Positions 18,287-26,280 of a DNA stretch of 64,000 nt are shown in pieces. The translations under genes were made by a program, and so were the position numbers. Source of the DNA: Roseovarius indicus. GTDB taxonomy: Bacteria; Pseudomonadota; Alphaproteobacteria; Rhodobacterales; Rhodobacteraceae. The stretch covers positions 992,001-1,056,000 of the forward strand of contig NZ_CP031598.1 in assembly GCF_008728195.1 (NCBI RefSeq). The letters run 5' to 3'. The notes under the pieces are model-generated. The model had not been told where the DNA came from. It searched no databases and saw only the letters and a list, made by a program, of their open reading frames with translations. Each line of letters starts with the position of its first letter. Positions within the stretch are counted from its first letter, which is position 1.

Positions 18287-19264
18287 ATGCAGCTTTTCGC
18301 AAAACTGGATTCGCCCCGCACAGTGGTGTTGGATCTCGTCACGGTGTTGGCCGTCATTGCAGGCGTCTCGGTGTTGGCAGCCGTCGGGTCGTCGTACCTG
18401 CAAGGAGCGCTGGTCATCTTTTCGATCAATGCAATTCTCGTCATCTCCTATCGCACCATCACGACGATGGGAGGCTGGTCGTTTGCGCATGTGGCCATCA
18501 TGGGGGTCGGGGGCTATGCGGTGGCGGTGCTGTCCAAGCCGCCGCTGGAGATCCCCGTAGCTCTGACATTCATTGTGGGCGGTCTTGCCGCCGGCGTGGT
18601 GTCGGCATTGCTGGCCTATCCGGTGCTGCGGACCCGTCAGTACTATTTCTTCCTGTCGACCTTCGCGGCCGGAGAGGCCCTGCGGCAGTGTTTTATCCAG
18701 TTCCGGCAACTGACCGGGGGCACGTCGGGGATTGCGTTCATCGAGTATCCGGCTTTCATCCAGTCGGGAGATACGGCGCAGTTCCTGGCTCTGGTTCTGG
18801 GGGCATTCTTTCTGCTGGGGCTGTTGTATCTGATGTTCGATGCCTCGGAGATCGGCATGAAGATCCGGGCTGTCGGATTGGACGAGACGCTATCCCAGTC
18901 GCTCGGCATGAACCCCTGGCGCTTGCGCGCGCTGGCCTTCGTGCTTGGTTCTGTCGGGGCGGGTGTCGCCGGAGGTTTGCTCGTCAGCTACAATGGCATC
19001 GTTGCACCGGCCGATTTCAGCCCCGAACTGATGTTCAAGATCGTCGCCGCCTGCATCGTTGGCGGAACCAAGCGGCTGTACGGGCCGATCCTTGGGCTTG
19101 TTTTTCTGACCTTTGTCGAGGAGGCCTTCCGCGGCGTGCCCGAGTATGTGCCGTTCGTCTGGGGCGGGTTGGTTCTGGCTGCCACGCTCTATGCTCCCAG
19201 TGGGTTGGAGGGCTTGGTCGATAGGTTGCGGTCACTTCTTGTGCGGAGGAACCGTCATGCTTGA
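18287..19264 (+). CDS. livM: branched-chain-type ABC transporter permease LivM
   Basis: A 325-aa second permease. The LivM-type motif Ser-Tyr-Arg-Thr-Ile-Thr-Thr-Met-Gly-Gly-Trp-Ser-Phe-Ala-His is near residue 55. The late loop Gly-Gly-Thr-Lys-Arg-Leu-Tyr-Gly-Pro contacts the ATPase. Start ATG 18287 has AAGGAG at 18274-18279 and lies 4 bp after the livH stop. Its end overlaps the livG start by 8 bp, so translation of the four transporter genes is coupled. Confidence 0.9.
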   Translation: MQLFAKLDSPRTVVLDLVTVLAVIAGVSVLAAVGSSYLQGALVIFSINAILVISYRTITTMGGWSFAHVAIMGVGGYAVAVLSKPPLEIPVALTFIVGGLAAGVVSALLAYPVLRTRQYYFFLSTFAAGEALRQCFIQFRQLTGGTSGIAFIEYPAFIQSGDTAQFLALVLGAFFLLGLLYLMFDASEIGMKIRAVGLDETLSQSLGMNPWRLRALAFVLGSVGAGVAGGLLVSYNGIVAPADFSPELMFKIVAACIVGGTKRLYGPILGLVFLTFVEEAFRGVPEYVPFVWGGLVLAATLYAPSGLEGLVDRLRSLLVRRNRHA

Positions 19265-20021
19265 GGCGAAGGGATTGTCGCGCAGTTTCGGCAGGTTGGT
19301 TGCCGTGGACCAGCTTGACCTGTCGGTGGGGCGCGGAACCATACACGGGCTTATCGGGCCCAACGGGTCGGGCAAATCAACGACCATGAACCTCATCAGC
19401 GGATCGCTGAAGCCCAGTGCCGGACAGGTGTTCCTCAATGATGGCCGTATCGACGGCAGGCACCAGGACGCGCTGGCACAGGAAGGTCTGATACGTACGT
19501 TTCAGCTAACGCGGGTCTATGCGGAGCTTACCGTATTTGAAGCAGTGCGCCTTGGGGCGCTGGCCAGGAACCGCGGGACCCTGGACTGGCGCGCAGTGTT
19601 GCCATTTCCCAAGCGTGGCCCCAGCGCGGATCGCACAATGCAGGCGATCGAGAAGATGGGCCTCGGAGATGTCGCGAACCAGATGGCCGGGAGCCTGCCG
19701 GGTGGGCGGCAACGCGTGCTTTCAATTGCGACCGCACTGGCTGCTTCCCCTCAATGTCTTCTTCTGGATGAACCGCTGGCGGGGTTGAACGCCACCGAAA
19801 AGGCCGATGTAGCGACGCGCATCGAGCTGCTGCGCGACGAGGGCATCACGATATTGCTGGTGGAGCACGATATGAAATCGGTCATGCGTTTGTGCGACCG
19901 CGTCACGGTCATCAATTTTGGCCAGCGCATCGCGGAAGGTGCGCCGGCGGAGATCGGCAGGAACGAGGCCGTTATCAAAGCCTATCTCGGGGAAAAGGGG
20001 GCGCGTCATGCTGCGGGTTGA
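19257..20021 (+). CDS. livG: branched-chain-type ABC transporter ATPase LivG
   Basis: A 254-aa ATPase. Walker A is Gly-Pro-Asn-Gly-Ser-Gly-Lys-Ser-Thr (about 32-40), the Q-loop is Arg-Thr-Phe-Gln, Walker B is Leu-Leu-Leu-Asp-Glu-Pro, and the switch is Val-Glu-His-Asp-Met. The signature is Leu-Pro-Gly-Gly-Arg-Gln-Arg instead of the usual Leu-Ser-Gly-Gly-Gln. The Ser-to-Pro and Gln-to-Arg changes are uncommon and could affect ATP hydrolysis. The gene otherwise looks intact. Start ATG 19257 follows GGAGGA and overlaps the end of livM. Confidence 0.9.
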   Translation: MLEAKGLSRSFGRLVAVDQLDLSVGRGTIHGLIGPNGSGKSTTMNLISGSLKPSAGQVFLNDGRIDGRHQDALAQEGLIRTFQLTRVYAELTVFEAVRLGALARNRGTLDWRAVLPFPKRGPSADRTMQAIEKMGLGDVANQMAGSLPGGRQRVLSIATALAASPQCLLLDEPLAGLNATEKADVATRIELLRDEGITILLVEHDMKSVMRLCDRVTVINFGQRIAEGAPAEIGRNEAVIKAYLGEKGARHAAG

Positions 20022-20715
20022 TGGCCTCACACTCGGATATGGGGGCATTCGGGCATTGGAGAACGCTTCGATTGACGTGCGCGAAAACACCGTCACGACG
20101 CTGGTCGGAAGTAACGGCGCGGGCAAGTCGACCCTGATGAAGGGCATCATGGGCCTCATGGCCCCTTTGGCGGGCGAGGTGCGTCTGGACGGGGAGCGGC
20201 TATCGGGGCTGTCGACCAGTCAGATCGTGGCGCAAGGTGTCGTCCTCGTGCCGGAAGGGAGAGAGCTGTTCCCGAGGATGACGGTTCTGGAAAACCTGCA
20301 AGTCGGCGCCAGCCTTGGTGGGGACGGAACCCGGAAAAAAAGAAATCTCGATACCGTCACGGAGCTGTTTCCCGTGCTGGGCCGGAAACTGTCGATGGCG
20401 GCCAGGAACCTCAGCGGTGGCGAGCAGCAGATGCTTGCGGTTGGGCGGGCGCTGATGGCGTCACCTCGGTTCCTGTTACTTGATGAGCCGTCGATCGGGC
20501 TGGCGCCTCTGGTCGAAGAACAGCTCATGGCCTCTATACGGCAGGTCTCTAACGAGCTGGGTCTTGGGGTTCTGCTGGTGGAACAGAACGCGATGCTGGC
20601 GCTCGAGAATTCCTACTGGGCCTATGTCATCGAACTTGGCCGTATTACGAAGTCGGCTGCTTCTGCGGATCTGGTGGAAGATCCGAGTATCGTCGATGCC
20701 TATCTCGGTGGCTGA
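20008..20715 (+). CDS. livF: branched-chain-type ABC transporter ATPase LivF
   Basis: A 235-aa ATPase. Walker A is Gly-Ser-Asn-Gly-Ala-Gly-Lys-Ser-Thr, the signature is the regular Leu-Ser-Gly-Gly-Glu-Gln-Gln, and Walker B is Leu-Leu-Leu-Asp-Glu-Pro-Ser. Val-Glu-Gln-Asn replaces the His-switch His by Gln-Asn, which is normal for LivF. The ATG lies inside the end of livG (14-bp overlap). It completes the importer of the island. Confidence 0.9.
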   Translation: MLRVDGLTLGYGGIRALENASIDVRENTVTTLVGSNGAGKSTLMKGIMGLMAPLAGEVRLDGERLSGLSTSQIVAQGVVLVPEGRELFPRMTVLENLQVGASLGGDGTRKKRNLDTVTELFPVLGRKLSMAARNLSGGEQQMLAVGRALMASPRFLLLDEPSIGLAPLVEEQLMASIRQVSNELGLGVLLVEQNAMLALENSYWAYVIELGRITKSAASADLVEDPSIVDAYLGG

Positions 20716-20763
20716 TCAACGAGCGGTTCCCCAGAACATGAACCCAAACATCAGGAGAATGAA

Positions 20764-21669
20764 TTGAGGATATTCGAGGAGGCCGATCGCGCACTTCTGC
20801 CCGCCTTCAAACGGGAGTTCGTCGAGGTCGAAGGCGTTGCCATCCTGGCGCTTGTCGCCGGTCAGGGCGAGCCGCTACTGATGCTGCACGGCGACCCGCA
20901 GACGCATTTATGCTGGCACAAGATCGCGCCGTATCTGGCGCGCGACTTTACGGTCGTGCTGCCGGATCTTCGCGGCCGCGGAGAGGGAAACATCGCGGAG
21001 CCGACTGAAGATCACCGCAACTACACCAAGCGCGCGATGGCGCAGGAGCAGTTGCAGTTGATGAAGGCCCTGGGCTTCGAAAGCTTTTACCTTGTGGGGC
21101 ACGATCGTGGCGCCCGTACGGCCCGGCGCATGGCGCTGGATCATCCGCACGCAGTTCGCAAGCTTGCGGTTCTTGATATCATCCCGGAGCTGAATTTTTA
21201 CGATCGGCTCGATGCGGAACTTGCGCAGGATTACTTCTACTTCAATTTCCTGACGCAACCCGCCCCCATCCCTGAGAAGATGATTGCCGGAGACCCCGAG
21301 ACCTTCATGCGCACGATGATGCTGGGTTTGTCGGAGGACGTCGTCGACTACGACCCCTTGGCCATGGCAGCCTACCTCGCGTCTTCGACACGCCCTGACG
21401 CGATTGTCGCGATGTGTGAATGTTTCCGGGCCGGGTTTCACGTCGATCGCGACCACGACCGGCAGGACATCGAAGCGGGTCGTCGGATCACGTGTCCGAC
21501 CTTGGTCGGGTGGGGCGAAAAAGGAGTGATCGGGAAGCATTTCGATATGCAGAACGTGTGGAACTCATGGTGCGATGATACACGGTTTGTGCCGTTGCCG
21601 AGTGGTCATTTCATCCCGGAAGAAGCCCCGATGGAGACGCTTGCCGCAATACGCGCATTCCTGAAGTAG
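20764..21669 (+). CDS. alpha/beta hydrolase, fluoroacetate-dehalogenase-like with altered halide pocket
   Basis: A 301-aa alpha/beta hydrolase very close to fluoroacetate dehalogenase (FAcD). The nucleophile motif is Gly-His-Asp-Arg-Gly-Ala-Arg with Asp114, and Arg115 and Arg118 correspond to the carboxylate-binding pair. The acid Asp138 is in Leu-Asp-Ile-Ile-Pro and the base His282 in Ser-Gly-His-Phe. The FAcD halide pocket His-Trp-Tyr is replaced: Tyr159, Phe160 and Phe221. So carboxylate binding and ester-type chemistry look kept, while fluoride release is doubtful. The start is TTG 20764, 6 nt after AGGAG. The nearby ATG 20759 runs straight into a stop. It lies at the end of the Liv operon. 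Confidence 0.85.
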   Translation: MRIFEEADRALLPAFKREFVEVEGVAILALVAGQGEPLLMLHGDPQTHLCWHKIAPYLARDFTVVLPDLRGRGEGNIAEPTEDHRNYTKRAMAQEQLQLMKALGFESFYLVGHDRGARTARRMALDHPHAVRKLAVLDIIPELNFYDRLDAELAQDYFYFNFLTQPAPIPEKMIAGDPETFMRTMMLGLSEDVVDYDPLAMAAYLASSTRPDAIVAMCECFRAGFHVDRDHDRQDIEAGRRITCPTLVGWGEKGVIGKHFDMQNVWNSWCDDTRFVPLPSGHFIPEEAPMETLAAIRAFLK

Positions 21670-21882
21670 ACTTGTTGCCGGGGCGTTCCAACCTTTCCGC
21701 CATGCCTTGAGGCGCTCGTAAACTATGTCGAGCTCGCCCTTCGTTTCGCGGAGGGAGCGAGACAGAACGGCGTGCGCCGGCATCCCGGCTCAATTTTCAT
21801 GTGTTCGAGAACGCAGCGCACTTGACCTTCCGCGATCAGTTTCGATAAATGAGAAAAATAACGAAAAATGAAAAGGGCTATC

Positions 21883-23238
21883 ATGTCTTACCCGTCGAAA
21901 GCCATCCAGCGTTTCTACCTCCCGAACGGGGCGTCTTCCTTGCCGGAAGTGTCTCATGGGGATGGGATATACCTTTGGGACACAAATGGTGCGCGTTACA
22001 TGGACGCCTCTTCCGGTCCGGTGGTGAACAACATCGGCCACGCCAACAAGCGCGTCATTTCCGCGATGACTCGGCAGGCCGGGCGCGTTGCTTATGCAAG
22101 CAGAGCACATTTCGAGAATGCGCCGAACCGTGAACTGGCTGAAAAGGTAACAGCGCTTGCCGGGGATGGTTTCGACCAGGCTTATGTGGTGTCAGGAGGG
22201 TCGGAAGCCATCGAGGCCGCAATCAAGCTCGCCAAACAATACGTGGAAGCCATCGGTCAGTCAGAACGATCCATCGTTCTGGCGAGGAACCCGAGTTATC
22301 ATGGCGCAACCCTGGGGGCGGCCGCGGTCACCGGAGATGCGATGTCGCGCAAGCTATTTGCCGACCTGATGAACCCCCAACCTCTTGTTCCGACGCCTTT
22401 TACTTACAGGGTTCCGGATAACTTCTCGTCGGAAAGCCATGCCCGTCACTGTGCGCAAGCCCTCGCCGACGAGATCGAAAGGGTCGGGGCAGACAAAGTG
22501 CTGGCCTTCCTGATGGAGCCGGTAGGCGGTCTGGCGACCGGGGCACTTGTCGCGCCTGACATCTATTACACGGAGGTCAGAAAGATCTGTGACCGTTACG
22601 GCATTCTCCTGATCTTCGACGAGGTGATGAGCGGGGCAGGCCGGACCGGGGCATTTCTGGCGGCGCATCACTGGCCTGATTGCCGCCCGGATATCGTTGT
22701 TTTGGCAAAGGGCGTCGCGGCGGGATACACACCCTTGGGTATCGTGCTGGCGCCCGATCAAATCGTCGAGCCGGTCGCCAACGGCGGAGGGTTCAGCCAC
22801 GGACATACATATGCTGCCAATCCGCTGTCCTGTGCGGTGGCGTCCGAAGTCATTTCCGTTCTCGAAGAAGATGAGCTCATTGCCAATGCCGACGTCGTGG
22901 GAGAGTTCTTGAAAGCCGGTCTTTGGGGGGTGGCAGAGGAATGCCCCATCATTGGCGACGTACGGGGGAAGGGGTTGCTCATGGCGGTGGAGCTGGTCCG
23001 GGATCGAGAGACCAAATCCATTTTTCCGGCGGATGCCAACGTGATCGGCCGCACGGTTGCAGTCGGTATGGAAGAGGGCCTTGCCCTTTACGCGCGCCGG
23101 ACTTCCGGCGGGGTCTTTGGGGAATGGCTGATGATTTCTCCGCCTCTGATTACGTCCAAGTCGCAGGCCGAGGAATTGTGCGACCGGTTGAGTCGCACAT
23201 TGAAACGGGTTTCCGAGGAAATGGTTCCTTATCTGTGA
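21883..23238 (+). CDS. class III aminotransferase (PLP)
   Basis: A 451-aa PLP-dependent omega-aminotransferase. Landmarks are Ser-Gly-Gly-Ser-Glu-Ala near residue 104, Asp246 in Phe-Asp-Glu-Val-Met-Ser-Gly, the Schiff-base Lys276 in Leu-Ala-Lys-Gly-Val-Ala-Ala-Gly-Tyr, and His-Thr-Tyr-Ala-Ala-Asn-Pro. I place the start at ATG 21883, which has AAAAGGG five nt before it. An ATG at 21868 has no ribosome site. It probably moves an amino group from an omega-amino acid or polyamine-like compound. The nearby PuuB-like oxidase and PuuC-like dehydrogenase handle similar molecules. Confidence 0.87.
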   Translation: MSYPSKAIQRFYLPNGASSLPEVSHGDGIYLWDTNGARYMDASSGPVVNNIGHANKRVISAMTRQAGRVAYASRAHFENAPNRELAEKVTALAGDGFDQAYVVSGGSEAIEAAIKLAKQYVEAIGQSERSIVLARNPSYHGATLGAAAVTGDAMSRKLFADLMNPQPLVPTPFTYRVPDNFSSESHARHCAQALADEIERVGADKVLAFLMEPVGGLATGALVAPDIYYTEVRKICDRYGILLIFDEVMSGAGRTGAFLAAHHWPDCRPDIVVLAKGVAAGYTPLGIVLAPDQIVEPVANGGGFSHGHTYAANPLSCAVASEVISVLEEDELIANADVVGEFLKAGLWGVAEECPIIGDVRGKGLLMAVELVRDRETKSIFPADANVIGRTVAVGMEEGLALYARRTSGGVFGEWLMISPPLITSKSQAEELCDRLSRTLKRVSEEMVPYL

Positions 23239-23240
23239 TC

Positions 23241-24017
23241 TCAGGCTGGGCGCCTGAGAAACAGCCTTCCATATCCGGGTACGGCATCATGAATGTCTGC
23301 ATAGTGCAGGGCGCGCCAGAATGTCGCCTGGTTGCCTGTCACCGCTGGCCGGTCAAGAGTTTGTTCGATGGCATCGATCGCCCCGATAGAGCGGAAGCCG
23401 GCGCCGCCGAGAACCACCGCCTGGGCGGCGTCACAGGTCTGTTCGGTGCACCATGTGTACACATCCTGGGACTTGGCATCGCAGAATTCGCTTTCGATTT
23501 TCGCAACTCCATGTTGAACGACATCAAGGCCGAGGGACTGGAAGTACTCAACACCGAGCGCGTCGACATCTTCCTGGTACCAGGGCGGGTGGAAGAGAGC
23601 GATCCTGGAGGCGCCCAGTGCCTTGAGCGCGTCGACAATGGCCAACGCCTGAATGACGATCGGTATGCCACCGCCGGCGTCCGTCAGCCGGTCCCGCAGG
23701 GCGAGATCGGCCTCCTTGCCGAGAAGATAGCTGCTTGACGTGAACGCGTGAACGATCGCGTTGGGTCGAAGCGCGGCCAACAGCCCCACCGCTTCATCGA
23801 TTTTCGGCGGCGCGACATAGGATTCCGCGCTTTCCCGGTCGACCGTTTCCGAGGAACCCCCGTTCAGGCCGTACGGAACCCGGGTGGTGTGGATGGACAC
23901 GCCGGGAGGTGTGAGCATGCGCATTTCCGACTCTGGCACCGGATCGAGATGTGCCTCCAAAATTCCGATACGTGCCCTGCGACCATTTCCATCCGGCTTG
24001 AACATTTTTTCGCTCAT
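23241..24017 (-). CDS. Asp/Glu racemase/maleate isomerase family protein lacking both catalytic Cys
   Basis: A 258-aa relative of the enzyme at 244-1005, with the same two-half fold (Ala-Arg-Ile-Gly-Ile-Leu-Glu near the start and Gly-Tyr-Gly-Arg-Leu-Phe near the end). Aligning the two, Cys92 is Phe92 here and Cys202 is Gly205, so neither catalytic cysteine is present. It either uses other chemistry or has become a binding protein. The start is taken at ATG 24017. An in-frame TTG at 24068 would run through a perfect palindrome (24015-24042) that looks like an operator. It lies just behind the iclR gene on the same strand. Confidence 0.72.
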   Translation of the reverse strand: MSEKMFKPDGNGRRARIGILEAHLDPVPESEMRMLTPPGVSIHTTRVPYGLNGGSSETVDRESAESYVAPPKIDEAVGLLAALRPNAIVHAFTSSSYLLGKEADLALRDRLTDAGGGIPIVIQALAIVDALKALGASRIALFHPPWYQEDVDALGVEYFQSLGLDVVQHGVAKIESEFCDAKSQDVYTWCTEQTCDAAQAVVLGGAGFRSIGAIDAIEQTLDRPAVTGNQATFWRALHYADIHDAVPGYGRLFLRRPA

Positions 24018-24042
24018 TTTTCGAGTTTTATCTCGAAAAATG
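24015..24042. promoter_or_regulatory. perfect inverted repeat, likely IclR operator
   Basis: CATTTTTCGAG (24015-24025) and CTCGAAAAATG (24032-24042) are exact reverse complements around TTTTAT. The CAT of the left arm is the start codon of the racemase-like gene on the minus strand. An AT-rich symmetric site between iclR and that gene suggests a repressor site. A half-site CGAAAAATG also occurs at 21862-21870, before the aminotransferase. Confidence 0.6.
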
Positions 24043-24079
24043 ATATCATCAGGAGGGGCGTCGAACAACCTTGGTGGTT

Positions 24080-24895
24080 CTATTGGAGGACGGATTCGGG
24101 GTTCAGTTCACCGCGCAGCCGGATTTCGAGCATGGCGGACAGACTTGCTGCGCCGCTTTGCGCCATGGCTTCCAGTTCCTGCCGTGCGTCACCGAGAATG
24201 CGTCTTCGCGTGCCGGTGACACAGATCGCGAACTTCACCGGGTAATTGTCGGTTACAAGCGCGGATGCGATCGCGGCGAAACCCTCAAGGTCTTCCTCGT
24301 CACAGATCGCGAGGTTCCTTCGGCGGACCTCTTCGAGGTGGCGGTCAAGCTCTGCTTTCTCGACAATCGTTGCGTCGGTTAGTCGGGTCAAACGGGCGCC
24401 GAGCAGGGATTTACGCTCTGCCGGGGAGAGATGCGCGAGAATGGCTTTGCCGCTGGCACCGGCGTGAGGCACGACAGGGGCACCCGGGATGACGTAGGCT
24501 TGCACCTCGGTATTCGGGGCGGCGAAGCAGATGCTCTGGATCTTTCCGTCTTTCAGTTCAGCCACGAACCAGGCGGCGCCGCTTTGGGCCGCAAACTTTT
24601 CCAATATCGGCTTGCTCATGCTGCTGAGCCAGGATGCCGTGGCGCCCGCATGGAGGAGGCCCAGTATGCGGCGCCCAAGCACGTATTTGAGCGGTGCCTC
24701 TTCTGACAGTTTCAAAGCGCCAGACGCGGTCAGTGCGCGCACCAGTCGGTGCACGGTTGGTTTCGGAAGATTCAGGTGCGTGGCGATTTCATTCGCGGTT
24801 GCACCGTCAGAAAGCCCCGATACAAACTCGAGCACCCGGAGGTAACGTTCCAGTGGTTTGTCGCCAGATGTTTCTTCGGGTGCGTCACTGCTCAC
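24080..24895 (-). CDS. IclR-family transcriptional regulator
   Basis: A 271-aa regulator. An N-terminal winged helix has Leu-Pro-Lys-Pro-Thr-Val-His-Arg-Leu-Val (recognition helix). A GAF-like ligand domain has Gly-Ala-Ser-Gly-Lys-Ala-Ile-Leu-Ala. The frame stays open to 24964, but GTG 24895 has GAGGA upstream and overlaps the stop of the FAD oxidase gene (GTGA), so it is the better start. It is the fourth gene of a minus-strand operon with ALDH, ThDP enzyme and FAD oxidase, and it precedes the racemase homologue. It probably controls that operon in answer to a pathway acid. Confidence 0.88.
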   Translation of the reverse strand: MSSDAPEETSGDKPLERYLRVLEFVSGLSDGATANEIATHLNLPKPTVHRLVRALTASGALKLSEEAPLKYVLGRRILGLLHAGATASWLSSMSKPILEKFAAQSGAAWFVAELKDGKIQSICFAAPNTEVQAYVIPGAPVVPHAGASGKAILAHLSPAERKSLLGARLTRLTDATIVEKAELDRHLEEVRRRNLAICDEEDLEGFAAIASALVTDNYPVKFAICVTGTRRRILGDARQELEAMAQSGAASLSAMLEIRLRGELNPESVLQ

Positions 24896-26244
24896 AAAAT
24901 TCCTCGCGCGATCAACCAATCCTTCACGTCCAGATAAGTCATCACAATTCTGACGCCGCCGCAACGACGAACGGGTAGGGGAAAGCGGGGCATCCTGGTC
25001 GTGGCGAAGATCGAATCCACCGCTTTCCCGGTTGCCACGGCATCGGCAACCTTCTTGCCAAAGAGCGCGCCGATCGGCGTACCTGCAAAGTTGTAGCCGG
25101 ATGCGAAGAACAGCCCATTTCTTTCTCCCACATGGGGCATCAGGTCATACGTGCCTGCACATTTGCCGGACCATAGGCGACTGACCCTGACATCTTCGAG
25201 TTCGGGAAAAACCCGGCACATTCTTCGGTGCAGATACCAGGCCATGTCCAAGGGGTTTTCCGGGTTCGCACCGGTTCGGCCGCCGAACAACAGCCGGTTC
25301 TCGCCCGGCGCCAGGTGAAAGTAATCGAGATTGGTGTTGCTGTCGGTGCATCCTCTGTTCGTCGGCAGCAGGCGCTGGAGGAGTTGCGGCGAAAGTTCTT
25401 CGGTGGCGAGCATGTGGCCGCTGAAAGGCGCCAGGCGCGGCTTCAACCATGGCATTTCGGTGTCGTTATAGCCATTGGTTGCGATGAGCACTCGGCGCGC
25501 CCGAATGGTTCCACGCGTTGTGTGGGCCATGAAACCGTTCCCGGTTTGCTTCAGGCTTTCCAGCTTCGTATGGGCGTGAAACCGCGCCCCGGCGCTTCGG
25601 GCACGAGCGACGAAACCGGAATGAAATAGACCGGGGTGAAACTTGGTGAGGCCGGGGATCAATACGGCACCGTGGTAATGGCTCGTGCCGACCTCGCGGT
25701 GGATGTCGGCTTCCGGGATCACCTCGTATGGTGTTCCGAATTGGCGATGCAGATCGTCGAATGTGCCGATCATCTTGCCCAGGTGAGCGGGGGAGGTCGC
25801 CATGACCAGACGACCCGAGGGTTCCAAGGCACAGTCGATCCCCAGTTCCTGGATCAATGAGGTTACGAAATCAAAGGCATGATTGACCTCCTTGAAGGCG
25901 GCGTCCGCGAAACCTGCGCCGTGGGATTTGGCGAGGGTCGTGAATGTCTTCTTCAACGTTCGACTGAGAAATCCGGCGTTGCGCCTTACTGCTCCGCTGC
26001 CGATCAAGTTTGCGTCGATGACGTCGGACTGGTGCCCAAGCCGCGCCAAGTGATAGGCGGCACTTGTTCCGGTTACGCCGCTTCCGACGATCAGAACATC
26101 CGTGGAGTCGGGAAAGCCATCTGAATGGTCCTCTGGTGGGGCGGACGTCCACCAGTAGGGTTCCTGCAGGAAGTCGCTGCTCAACAGGCGTCTGGCCGCA
26201 GAGGTTATCGACACGTTCTTAACTTCGATATCTTGGCCTAGCAT
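24892..26244 (-). CDS. FAD-dependent amine oxidoreductase (PuuB/DadA-like)
   Basis: A 450-aa flavoenzyme of the DAO family. A Rossmann motif reads Val-Gly-Ser-Gly-Val-Thr-Gly-Thr-Ser-Ala (about residues 53-62), then Gly-Ser-Gly-Ala-Val-Arg-Arg-Asn-Ala-Gly at the flavin. A late Phe-Ala-Gly-Thr-Pro-Ile-Gly closes the FAD site. The long N-terminal stretch with Glu-Pro-Tyr-Trp-Trp is typical of gamma-glutamylputrescine oxidase relatives. It would oxidise an amine to an aldehyde. The ALDH at 27984-29474 is of the PuuC type and could take the product. Its stop overlaps the iclR start. Confidence 0.83.
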   Translation of the reverse strand: MLGQDIEVKNVSITSAARRLLSSDFLQEPYWWTSAPPEDHSDGFPDSTDVLIVGSGVTGTSAAYHLARLGHQSDVIDANLIGSGAVRRNAGFLSRTLKKTFTTLAKSHGAGFADAAFKEVNHAFDFVTSLIQELGIDCALEPSGRLVMATSPAHLGKMIGTFDDLHRQFGTPYEVIPEADIHREVGTSHYHGAVLIPGLTKFHPGLFHSGFVARARSAGARFHAHTKLESLKQTGNGFMAHTTRGTIRARRVLIATNGYNDTEMPWLKPRLAPFSGHMLATEELSPQLLQRLLPTNRGCTDSNTNLDYFHLAPGENRLLFGGRTGANPENPLDMAWYLHRRMCRVFPELEDVRVSRLWSGKCAGTYDLMPHVGERNGLFFASGYNFAGTPIGALFGKKVADAVATGKAVDSIFATTRMPRFPLPVRRCGGVRIVMTYLDVKDWLIARGIL

Positions 26245-26280
26245 TCCAACCTCAACGATCGATTTGGCAGTTGCCGGGCT

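Noticed and set aside
21565..21783. 72-codon minus frame overlapping the end of the hydrolase gene
   Set aside because: No recognisable family and it overlaps a firm gene.
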